Below, in pieces: positions 55,533 through 63,583 of a DNA stretch of 64,000 nt (its first letter is position 1; each line of letters starts with the position of its first letter). A program made the translations under genes and the position numbers. The notes beneath the pieces were generated by a model. That model saw only the letters and a program-made list of their open reading frames with translations. It did no database searches and was not told the origin of the DNA. The stretch is from the NCBI GenBank assembly GCA_963710175.1, contig CAVPZC010000002.1, positions 1-64,000 of the forward strand. The letters run 5' to 3'. Origin of the DNA: Phormidesmis sp963710175 (GTDB lineage: Bacteria; Cyanobacteriota; Cyanobacteriia; Phormidesmidales; Phormidesmidaceae).

Positions 55533-55679
55533 TTGAATATAAAAATGATGTCTATACTGGGGGTTGAATCCTATGGTGGCTTGATGAATGAATGTCTGCT
55601 CCATACATCAGCCTTTGAACAAAGCGATATACTTCAAAAGAGACAGTAGTGCGCCCTTTGTGAATCTATTAGAACTGAA

Positions 55680-56207
55680 ATGGTTTTGTGTTCATCACTA
55701 CACACGGCTGAGCTGACGGATCGTTCTCTCGATTTGTACGCCGATGATTGGTCAGAGGGCAGGCATCAGCATACGGCGACGGACGAAGAGACTACCGGTA
55801 GCCAGTGGCCTCAGCCTGCTGGCCAGAATGGGGATGATCGCCAGTACAGCATTCTAATTCTTGATGACGACGAAGACAACCTGCTCTTTGCACAGTATGC
55901 CGTCGAGTCGCTGGGCTATCAGGCGACCTCTATCCGCTCGGGAGATGGGGCTGTAGCAGCGGCGCTGAACTGCTTCCCTGATATCATTTTGCTGGATATT
56001 TTGCTGAAAGAGGATGACGGTATTGACGTATTTTCGCGGCTGCGCAAGCACGAGCAAATAGCCTGGATTCCGGTGGTGGCTGTGACGGCGCTGGCCCATC
56101 CGCGCGACCGCCAAAGAATTGCCGCCGCAGGCTTCTCTGACTATCTGGCAAAGCCATATATGATAGATGAGCTTGCCGCTATGATCCAGCGGCATCTGCC
56201 TCAATGA
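55680..56207 (+). CDS. Single-domain response regulator
   Basis: 175 residues. A ~55-residue unstructured N-terminus precedes a CheY-like receiver: ILILDDDEDN (acidic pocket), phospho-acceptor Asp in IILLDILL, Thr in VVAVTALAH and Lys in YLAKPY. No output domain, so it works by protein contact. No histidine kinase is adjacent; the neighbouring GGDEF-EAL gene is a possible partner. Confidence 0.9.
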   Translation: MVLCSSLHTAELTDRSLDLYADDWSEGRHQHTATDEETTGSQWPQPAGQNGDDRQYSILILDDDEDNLLFAQYAVESLGYQATSIRSGDGAVAAALNCFPDIILLDILLKEDDGIDVFSRLRKHEQIAWIPVVAVTALAHPRDRQRIAAAGFSDYLAKPYMIDELAAMIQRHLPQ

Positions 56208-56263
56208 GCTTGCGGGGAGCCCACGTAGATAGCTACCTAGCCAGCCCGCTCAAAGGAGAACGA

Positions 56264-56665
56264 TCAACCCTTTTTCGCCTTGGGAATAGCCTCGGGGTTA
56301 CGAACATCGGGGGTACTCGACAAAATAGCAATGATGCCAGTGCGCCCTGTTGTTAAGGTGGCGTCGCTCAAAAGGTCGAGCACTTCTACGCCAAGGATGC
56401 TTTCGACTAACACCTTCACTTGAGGCTGTATGGCTTGATTGAGGTCAGCGCGAACCTGCTTAGCCAGCTCTAGCTGACCATCTTCTGCTAATAGCTGCTC
56501 GGGCTGAGTAACAGAATCTTCTAGAATGATGGCTATTTTTTCATCAAAAAGCTGACAGGTGACTTTGCTAGGCTGATGACCCAAATGTTTTTTGTAGAGC
56601 GCCTGCATTTTTTGTGAGATTTCTCTCTCTAGCTGACCGACAGTTTGCTGTTCGGTAGTTTCCAT
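56264..56665 (-). CDS. DUF2294 protein
   Basis: 133 residues from ATG 56665 (METTEQQTVG). The whole length matches the DUF2294 pattern: LEREISQKMQALYKKHLGHQPSKV, a central EDSVTQPEQLLAEDG, and VLVESILGVEVLDLLSDATLTTGRTGIIAIL. Function unknown; in cyanobacteria these proteins occur near stress and bicarbonate-transport genes. Convergent with the response regulator. Confidence 0.88.
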   Translation of the reverse strand: METTEQQTVGQLEREISQKMQALYKKHLGHQPSKVTCQLFDEKIAIILEDSVTQPEQLLAEDGQLELAKQVRADLNQAIQPQVKVLVESILGVEVLDLLSDATLTTGRTGIIAILSSTPDVRNPEAIPKAKKG

Positions 56666-57119
56666 ACGTACTAATCCTATGAGCGGTGATCCTGTGAGCA
56701 ATGACAGATAGCTAACTGAAACCTATGTGACCGTCTTTCTATGCGCATCGACGTTCGTTTAGACTTCAGCAGAAGTAAACACTGAAGGAAGACGCTATCA
56801 GCCAGCATAGCTAACGTTTGGCTACCAGCATTTCTACTGGCATTTGGCTTTTTCTTTTTTGATAATTTTTTATAGACATACAGATTAGCCGCATACGCAA
56901 CAATGACCTTCTATGCCTGAGACAGAGATTGACGAACGATAGCATACATATATAGGAGTAGAAGGAAAAGTAAGAGGAAGAGGATTCAAAAGAAAACCAC
57001 CAGTTCTGGGGTCTATTTCCAAAGATGCCGCTGAATCTGCCACAGGATGGATTTGTCAGGGGGTAGCAACAGGATTGTATGGGTAGTGGTTAGATACAAT
57101 TACAGGGAGACGTAATTAG
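56666..57119. other. 454-bp divergent intergenic region
   Basis: Between the DUF2294 gene and the CsbD-like gene. It holds a purine-rich stretch (about 56954-56984), otherwise no recognised element. GGGAGA just before 57120 is the probable ribosome-binding site of that gene. Confidence 0.4.
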
Positions 57120-57551
57120 ATGATTAACGTCAATCAATATCGCCAGCGGCTCAGGCGGCTGGCTGTTCGTGCTGCTTGCTTGGTTATGGTGAGTATGGCT
57201 GTGTGGAGCGGTGCCTGGGTACCGGGGGCAATGGCCGACAGTTCGAAGGCGGGCGAGGTGATGAGTGCTCGGGCCACAGCAGAGTTAGACCGCATGGCTG
57301 GTGAGGGCACCAGTGACCGATTAGAAGGCGCTGTGCAAGAGACCACCGGTAGGATAAAACGTGGTGTTGGCGAAGCTACTGGTCAGTTTGAAGGCACTAC
57401 CGACCAAATGGAAGGCGCGGCAGATCAGGTGAAAGGTGGCATCAAGCGCGATGTTGGCAGAGCAAAGGGTGCTGCCGCCGATGCTGGCGATGACATCCAA
57501 GACACAGCTGACGGCGTAGTGGAGTCGATAAAAGACTTTTTTGACCGTTAG
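57120..57551 (+). CDS. Secreted CsbD-like small protein
   Basis: 143 residues. Signal peptide about 1-39 ending GAMADSSKAG. The mature part has CsbD/YjbJ-like units (DRLEGAVQETTGRIKRGVGEA, EGTTDQMEGAADQVKGGIKRD, GRAKGAAADAGD), predicted long amphipathic helices. CsbD proteins are general-stress proteins; this one is exported, which is a cyanobacterial variant. GGGAGA precedes the ATG. Confidence 0.8.
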   Translation: MINVNQYRQRLRRLAVRAACLVMVSMAVWSGAWVPGAMADSSKAGEVMSARATAELDRMAGEGTSDRLEGAVQETTGRIKRGVGEATGQFEGTTDQMEGAADQVKGGIKRDVGRAKGAAADAGDDIQDTADGVVESIKDFFDR

Positions 57552-57763
57552 GCGCTATCCATGACAGGGTTTGGTGAGGGCGAGACGCCGTTGAGGTTTA
57601 CTCACAGCGGACAACATTTATTACTAGACCCATTTCTGTAAGCATGTAAGAGTCTGAAGCATCATTTTAGAGCTCGCTGTGTTCGCCTAGTTTGATGACA
57701 CTACCTTCACACTTTGATGCTTGCACATCTGTAACTTTTAGATATTCCCAGGAGGAATTTTCC

Positions 57764-58126
57764 ATGAAAAGCGTTCGTAGCTATTTTTCTGCTTTGCTCG
57801 CTGGTTTGCGGCCTTTGGCGATCGCTGCCGTCTGCGCACTGGTGGTGTTTGCAAGTGCCGCGCCAGCTCTGGCTTTTGGTAACAGCAACTCTATGCCTTC
57901 TAAAGGATCGGAGCAGCTCAATACTGTACAAGAAAAGTCTGAGCAGGCGATTTCCGGACCCAAGACCGACGCCAATGACGGTGAGAGCGTTATGAAAAAT
58001 TCGGCAGAAGGGCTCAACGGCGTTCAAGGGGCAGGAGATACAGAAGATATGTCCAACCCTGCCAATGCCCAAGGTGAATCTGTTGAACAGAACATTAAGG
58101 AAGTTCTCGAAAACATCACGCCTTAG
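57764..58126 (+). CDS. Small secreted protein, low-temperature-induced-protein-like
   Basis: 120 residues from ATG 57764, chosen because AGGAGG lies 8 nt upstream. Signal peptide about 1-36 (ending PALAFG), then a polar mature domain with SKGSEQLNTVQEKSEQ, EGLNGVQGAGDTEDMSNPANAQG and a helical end. Similar short proteins in cyanobacteria are annotated as low-temperature-induced; I am moderately sure of that link. Followed by a strong terminator at 58253-58288. Confidence 0.75.
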   Translation: MKSVRSYFSALLAGLRPLAIAAVCALVVFASAAPALAFGNSNSMPSKGSEQLNTVQEKSEQAISGPKTDANDGESVMKNSAEGLNGVQGAGDTEDMSNPANAQGESVEQNIKEVLENITP

Positions 58127-58252
58127 TGAATTTGTAGTTTTCAGTGACTTCGCAGTTTTGAGGCATTGACAGGACCCTTTATCAGTCTGTTTGTGAACCA
58201 AACAAAGCAATTCGCAGTAAACTACCAGCTCCGTCAATAACAAGCATCAAGC

Positions 58253-58288
58253 AGTCAGCCGGGACATTTTGTCTGGCTGACTTTTTTT
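58253..58288 (+). terminator. Strong intrinsic terminator
   Basis: AGTCAGCC and GGCTGACT form the base of a stem extended inside by GACA/TGTC, followed by a run of seven T (58282-58288). It terminates the small secreted protein gene ending at 58126. Confidence 0.92.
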
Positions 58289-58304
58289 GCAGCTCAGGAA
58301 AGTG

Positions 58305-58416
58305 ATACAGCCTCTGTCGAGTTGCTTAGGACACTTTTGTCGGCTGAAACCGTTAGAGAACAGCGGGCAACTCGACTAGCAGATGTCCTAATGCATTAGG
58401 ACATCTGCTATATGTA
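58305..58416 (+). repeat. Structured intergenic element, copy B
   Basis: 112 bp, about 95% identical to 45842-45953. The long-range stem is GTCGAGTTGC/GCAACTCGAC. The hairpin is a perfect 34-bp palindrome centred on ATGCAT with arms TAGCAGATGTCCTAATG. It begins 17 bp after the T run of the preceding terminator. Confidence 0.93.
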
Positions 58417-58556
58417 GCCGTCGTCGGATGCATACTTGCAAAGACGGCTACGCACGACTGCTAGTCACTTGGCCCTGAGTGCATAGCAGGTTCTAGCGAT
58501 CGCCAATATAACGTCAGTTCGGGGTAAGAATCGATAGAATGCGCCATCGGAGATCT

Positions 58557-58660
58557 TTTCTCCCTTTTCCCAAGGGGAGATGCCGCAGGCGGAGGGGTTC
58601 CGGCTGAGCATACACGTCGCTACCCCTCCCTTACGGTTCCCCTTGGTAAGGGGAACCCGG
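58557..58660. repeat. Small inverted-repeat (REP/MITE-like) element
   Basis: Outer arms CCCTTTTCCCAAGGGGA and TCCCCTTGGTAAGGGGA are imperfect inverted repeats, each itself dyadic (CCAAGG). Inner arms GGAGGGGT (58591-58598) and ACCCCTCC (58622-58629) pair perfectly. About 100 bp, no coding potential, in the 804-bp gap between 58126 and 58931. Confidence 0.7.
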
Positions 58661-58828
58661 ATTGGTGGTATGAGAGGTTTGAGCGGTTGACCATGAGACA
58701 GCTTATTCCAAACTCAGAGGGATGCGCAGGAGAATACGCAGAACAATGCCCGCTCACCAGAGTTCTCTAAAGAGAGGGTGAGCAGGCATCGCTATATTTA
58801 GCTTTGGCTACAGTTATTGAGGCTTATA

Positions 58829-58922
58829 GCAAAGTAAGGATGCATTCTTACTTTGCGAGTCGAGTTGCCTGTTGTCAGATAATGGTTTCAGCCGATAACA
58901 ATGTCCTAAGCTCGACAGAAGC
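58829..58922 (-). repeat. Structured intergenic element, copy C (divergent hairpin)
   Basis: On the minus strand it begins about 9 bp after the stop of the 1046-aa protein gene. It keeps TCTGTCGAG, CTTAGGACA, CGGCTGAAACC, CAGGCAACTCGA and the hairpin loop AATGCATC. The stem, however, is GCAAAGTAAG/CTTACTTTGC instead of TAGCAGATGTCCT/AGGACATCTGCTA. The 3' side ends in TATA as in copies A and B. Confidence 0.88.
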
Positions 58923-58930
58923 CATGTAAC

Positions 58931-61900
58931 CTAGCCGATGACAGCAAGACTGCCGCCAATGGCAGCGACCACTGCTGAGACCAGCGCAGTGCCAAAGAGC
59001 CACCAAGCCGCAGCTTCAGCCGCAGCTTTAGTGTCTTCCATCTGTTGATTGGTTTGCGCTTTGATGCTGTTGAGCCGGCTTTCTATTTGCTGTTCTACTC
59101 GCTCAGCCCGATGGAGCACGCTATCACGGGCAGATTCTACTTGATCGACAACTCGGTAAGCATCGGCTTCAGAAATCCGGTCGTGAGAGCTGATCAGGGC
59201 GACTAACGTGTCGCGATCAAACTGAGAGAGGCGATCGCGCATCGCCGTAAAGCCAGCCTGCGGATCATCAAACAGGGTGCGAACATCGCCTTTAATGCCG
59301 TAGTAATCTAGCTCGGGGCGATCTAGCGACTGCAAATACGCGCGAATACGCGCAAAGATGCGGTTGATCACCGACTCTATGCTGCGCTGAATGCTGCGTA
59401 CCTGGGCGACGAACTGATCGCGAACGTCAGTCATCTGCCGGACGACTTCAGTAGCCTCGGCTTCGGTCATGTCGGGCCGTTGAGCCAGTAGCGCTACCAT
59501 CGTAGTCTCATCCATTTGCGACATGCGATCGCCAAGCCGGCTCACCCCTAGCTTAGGGTCGTTCAGCAGGAGCTGAAGATCTCGCTTAATACCAGTGGGA
59601 TTCAGCTCATCCTTATCGGTATTGCGCAGGTAGTCCTCTAGGGCAGTTTGGAAAGAGAGGGCTTGAGTTTGAGCCCGGCGAGCTAGGCGGCGCGGCGCTT
59701 TAATCACGCTCTGAATGCTAGAGAGCATATCGTCGATAGTCTGGTTAGCCTCAGCTTCGCTTAAGTCGTCTCGCTGGCTGAGCAACTGTACCAGCGTATC
59801 GCGATCCATTTTGGAGAGCCGGTAGCGAATCGCTTTGGCCCCCACTTTGGGATTGTCCATCAGCTTTTGCAGATCGCGCTTGATGCCATCAGGATGTAGC
59901 TCTGGCTTACCCGTGCTGCGCAGGTAGTCGGAGATCGCCATCGTCGCCTCATCGTATTTCGCCTGCGCCTGAAGGGTGAGCTTTCTGGGCGCATTCATAG
60001 TGGCATTCCAGTTTTCTTCTAAAGAGCTGACCACCCGATCAGCTTCTTGCTCAGAAAATTCTGATCGCTGTCCCAGTAGCTTCACCAGCGTATCGCGATC
60101 AAAGCGGGCCAAGCGGCCCCGAACGCGGTGAATGCCCTGGTCGGGCTCGTCTAAGAGCGCTTTTAGATCGCGCTTAATACCGTCAGGATCAAGTTCGGCT
60201 TTGTCTGTGCGGCGCAGGTAGTCTTCTATAGACTGCTGCTGCTGCTGCAAGCGAACCTGGGCCGCTTGATTGACGCCTTCTGCGTCGGCAATCACTCGAT
60301 CTAGCAGAGCATGATAGCGGTTGGCCAACTCGTAGCTGACTGGTTCGTCAATGTCTCCGCGAGCGGCTAAGAACTGGCGGAAGTAGTCAGCGCTGATGCT
60401 GCCTAGCTGATCGCGCATATAGCCAACATCTAGTGGCTCATCTTCAATCAGGGCTCTAAAGGCGCGATCGCCCATATCAGAAGACAGTTCACTCGCCGGG
60501 GTAAAGCGGAAGAATGTTTCTAGCTGTTGGCGAACCCGCTTCTCAGCAGCGGCTGTCTCTGCGGCCATCACATCTTGGAGCACAGCCTGCCTAATAATTT
60601 CCAAACGGGTGGCGAGGTCGCCGATTTCTGTTTGAGTCAGCAGCCCACGCGCTGAGAGGGTATCTACAAAAACCTGTCGGCTGATAGTAGAAATTTGCTC
60701 TCGCAGTTCGGTTTCGTCTGCTTCTACATCGTAGAGAACGTTGCGGAAATTTTCTTCTAGAGCAGGTGACTTCAGCTCGCCGATATAGGCATGGTGCAGA
60801 TAGTTTTCGACATCGGCCTTGATCAGATTTTGGCCAGAAGTATCGTCTGTAAGCTGAGGGGCGCTGGTATCAGACTGGCTCATTAGCTCACGCTGGGCGG
60901 ACTTAATTTGGCCAACTACCGTATTGGCGTCAAAGTCGGATAGGTCCACCTTACCCATCACCATGCCGACCATAGCGTTCATACCCTGGCTCAGTGCCTG
61001 GGAGAAAGGACTGCTACTGCTGTCGCCGTCTTGCTGATTTTGACCACCTGACTGATTTTGGCCGCCCTGCTGTTTCAGCTCATAGACTAGCCGATCCAGC
61101 CGGCTACCCAACTCGTCAGAAGCGAGCTGTCCGGCACTGGCCGAAGCGACAAAAGCCATAATCTCGTTGAGCTGGTTACTGCTACCGCCCGTGTTGCGCT
61201 GCCACACCTGATACAGGCGGTTAGCGACGCGCCGGGTATCCTGCCGCGACAGATTGGTGCGATCGCTCAGCAGCTTAGCAAACGTATCGCTATCAACTGG
61301 GGGAAGCGCGTCGCCATCTTTTACGTTGGCCAGCTCGGAGCCCTGTAGCAAACGCTCAAACTCTTGCTCAATAGAGGCGACGTCTACTTCGGGAGAGCGC
61401 AGCCCAGCCAAATACTCTTGTAGTCGGTCTTGCATCGACGACGTATCTAGACCAGAGGTAAACTCCCGGCGAACAGCGGCGGCAGTCGCTTCGGCAGTTT
61501 CGACCAGCTGATTACCAGCGGTTTTTGCGCCCAGTGCGGCAGTTGCAGTACCTACCAACGCTTGGAAGCCATTGGTAGCCGACTTAACAACTGACCCAAC
61601 CAGAGAGCCCACAGCCGTGGAGCTAAACCACACTAGCAGCGTAAAGTAGGTGGCCCAGATAACTAAGCCGGTAATCGCACCCAAAGCGACGCTGTTATAA
61701 AGGCTGAGCTTAACGGCCAGCCAGCAGGCAAAGAACAGAGCCAGGCTGACGGTAACCAGAGTCCACGCGCCAAAAGCAACGCTAATCTTCTTAATGCCCG
61801 TGCCTGAGCTGCTGGAACCGCTGGAACTGCTGGAGCTACTAGAGCTACTGGAATGGCTAACGTAAGAAACGCCCGCTGCCATCGAGAGATTAGTCAACAG

Positions 61901-62071
61901 CAGCTGAAAGCCAAAGGCCAAAATTACCCCGGAGAGGAGGGCAATAAAGAACTGTGGGCCAGAAAAAATTAGCGCGGCTTCCTCTGGCGTATCTATGCCC
62001 GGATCAGCTAGCTGTGCAAGCCAGCTAGCCGCGTAGAAAGGCGTGGCCGGTAGGCCCATAAAAAATCCCAT
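58931..62071 (-). CDS. Giant membrane protein with tandem ~96-residue helical repeats
   Basis: 1046 residues, no named function. N-terminal helices at about 40-62, 100-122 and 125-150, with a poly-Ser linker (about 73-91) between the first two. Then come at least seven helical repeats: one near 211 and six starting near 420, 516, 614, 712, 810 and 904 at a period of 94-98. The last four are clear (pattern YLR.TDK.EL.P.GIKRDL, FDRDTLV.LL.QR, LSE.EA). A C-terminal membrane helix lies at 1022-1044. The repeats would sit on one side of the membrane, tethered at both ends; scaffold or tether is inference. Related cyanobacterial proteins are sometimes mislabelled as MFS transporters. Confidence 0.85.
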   Translation of the reverse strand: MGFFMGLPATPFYAASWLAQLADPGIDTPEEAALIFSGPQFFIALLSGVILAFGFQLLLTNLSMAAGVSYVSHSSSSSSSSSSSGSSSSGTGIKKISVAFGAWTLVTVSLALFFACWLAVKLSLYNSVALGAITGLVIWATYFTLLVWFSSTAVGSLVGSVVKSATNGFQALVGTATAALGAKTAGNQLVETAEATAAAVRREFTSGLDTSSMQDRLQEYLAGLRSPEVDVASIEQEFERLLQGSELANVKDGDALPPVDSDTFAKLLSDRTNLSRQDTRRVANRLYQVWQRNTGGSSNQLNEIMAFVASASAGQLASDELGSRLDRLVYELKQQGGQNQSGGQNQQDGDSSSSPFSQALSQGMNAMVGMVMGKVDLSDFDANTVVGQIKSAQRELMSQSDTSAPQLTDDTSGQNLIKADVENYLHHAYIGELKSPALEENFRNVLYDVEADETELREQISTISRQVFVDTLSARGLLTQTEIGDLATRLEIIRQAVLQDVMAAETAAAEKRVRQQLETFFRFTPASELSSDMGDRAFRALIEDEPLDVGYMRDQLGSISADYFRQFLAARGDIDEPVSYELANRYHALLDRVIADAEGVNQAAQVRLQQQQQSIEDYLRRTDKAELDPDGIKRDLKALLDEPDQGIHRVRGRLARFDRDTLVKLLGQRSEFSEQEADRVVSSLEENWNATMNAPRKLTLQAQAKYDEATMAISDYLRSTGKPELHPDGIKRDLQKLMDNPKVGAKAIRYRLSKMDRDTLVQLLSQRDDLSEAEANQTIDDMLSSIQSVIKAPRRLARRAQTQALSFQTALEDYLRNTDKDELNPTGIKRDLQLLLNDPKLGVSRLGDRMSQMDETTMVALLAQRPDMTEAEATEVVRQMTDVRDQFVAQVRSIQRSIESVINRIFARIRAYLQSLDRPELDYYGIKGDVRTLFDDPQAGFTAMRDRLSQFDRDTLVALISSHDRISEADAYRVVDQVESARDSVLHRAERVEQQIESRLNSIKAQTNQQMEDTKAAAEAAAWWLFGTALVSAVVAAIGGSLAVIG

Positions 62072-62406
62072 AACGTACTCTTTTCGCTCTAATAAGAAGT
62101 GTGCTTCCCCTATTAAGGCGTTATTACCCTGAAAAATTCCTCTCCCACAAGAAGGAAGCCGCTGTGCAAATTTTGCCTAAAAGCAGGAGACGATACTCAC
62201 TCTTTTGATAGAGGCACCATAGGTTAGCCTGTCGCAAAAGGCATATAGGCTCTTTCATTTGGCCTATCTCTTTATATTGGCAGCAGGATGCTCGGATATC
62301 GAGCAGGACAGGCATAAGTGCAAAAATATATGACTAAAGAGGTTTAAAGGCAGAAGCCGATCTAATGTCCGACACTAGCGGCTGGACAAGCTAGTTAACA
62401 GTGATG
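62072..62406. other. 335-bp intergenic region, no feature recognised
   Basis: Upstream region of the 1046-aa protein gene (minus strand) and downstream of the YihY gene's stop at 62407. No repeat or RNA gene seen; a promoter is expected but not identified. Confidence 0.4.
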
Positions 62407-63483
62407 TTAGCGTTCTGGCGGTCGCCCTTCAGCTCGTCTCATCTGGCGATCGCGCTGCTGACGCTGCGCCCTGAATTGCGATCGCGTCTGTGGTAAGTTA
62501 GAGGGCGGTTCAGGCCGAGCAATCTGACGAGTTTCGCCTTTTTCACCTTTTTTACCTTGGGCCGTGTCCGTCTCTATACCCTTTTCTTCAGGTGTAGCAT
62601 CGGCAGCAAAAGTGGCGTGCTCGTCGGGTTCAATATGAGAGCCAAAGCGGTTGGCATAAACCTGAGTGAACTCCGCGCCAAAGAGCAAAATTTGGGCTGA
62701 GTAGTAAATCCACAGCAGCAGCACTACAAACGAACCCGCCGCACCATAGGCCGAGGCCACGCTGCTGTTGCCCAAGTAAAAGCCGATCAGCGCCTTGCCA
62801 ATCGTAAACAGCACAGCCGTAATACCTGCACCTACCCAGATATCGCTCCAGGCAATGGTGGCATCGGGCAAAATTTTGTAGATCAGGCCAAACAGCAGCG
62901 TAATTACGCCCAGGGAGACTGCCGTATTAAGCAGCTGCCAGCCGACATCCCAGCCGACTAGCCCGCCGCCATCGCCTAACATACCGCTGATACCTGCTAG
63001 GGCCGCGCTTAGCAGCAGCGACACCATCAGCAAAAAACCAATCACTAGCACCATGCCAAAAGACAGCAGGCGATCGCGCACCAGTTTCCCAATGCCACCG
63101 TCGGGCCTAGGCACCACATTCCAAACGGTATTGAGCGCGTCTTGCAGCTGAATAAATAGCCCCGAAGCCCCCACTATCAAAAGCACTAAGCTGATAATGG
63201 TCGCCCAAATACCACCCTCCTGCGATTGGGCATTGGTCAGCATCTCCTGGACCAAGGCCGCACCGTTTTCGCCCAGCAGACCCTGTAACTGCTCAACAAT
63301 GCGAGCTTGAACCGTGCTCTGCTCGAATAGAAAGCTGGCGATCGCAATCACAATCACCAGCACCGGCGCTAGAGAGAACGTGGTGTAGTAAGCCAGAGCC
63401 GCCGCGAGCCGTGAAACCTTGTCACGCTGCCATTCGGCAAAGGTCTGGCGGAGCAGAGACCAGATAGTGGAGAAAGATAACAT
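62407..63483 (-). CDS. YihY/BrkB family inner-membrane protein
   Basis: 358 residues from ATG 63483; an upstream in-frame start at 63525 is possible. Six membrane helices between residues ~25 and 275, with family motifs RLAAALAYYTTFSLAPVL near 23-40, GASGLFIQLQDALNTVW near 107-123 and VLLLWIYYSAQILLFGAE near 255-272. The cytoplasmic tail is charged and low in complexity (Glu/Lys then Arg/Gln-rich). Formerly called ribonuclease BN, but that activity is not supported for the family. Function unknown. Confidence 0.92.
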   Translation of the reverse strand: MLSFSTIWSLLRQTFAEWQRDKVSRLAAALAYYTTFSLAPVLVIVIAIASFLFEQSTVQARIVEQLQGLLGENGAALVQEMLTNAQSQEGGIWATIISLVLLIVGASGLFIQLQDALNTVWNVVPRPDGGIGKLVRDRLLSFGMVLVIGFLLMVSLLLSAALAGISGMLGDGGGLVGWDVGWQLLNTAVSLGVITLLFGLIYKILPDATIAWSDIWVGAGITAVLFTIGKALIGFYLGNSSVASAYGAAGSFVVLLLWIYYSAQILLFGAEFTQVYANRFGSHIEPDEHATFAADATPEEKGIETDTAQGKKGEKGETRQIARPEPPSNLPQTRSQFRAQRQQRDRQMRRAEGRPPER

Positions 63484-63583
63484 AATATTTATTGGAGAGA
63501 TAGAGAAGATACTAAAAACAGGCAACCCGATGGATTGCCTGTTGCAGAGCTTGGCTGGTGGGAAGCTTAAAGGTGGGTAGGCG

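Noticed and set aside
55431..55649. 72-codon frame upstream of the response regulator
   Set aside because: Spans the 45-bp hairpin and has no protein-like features.
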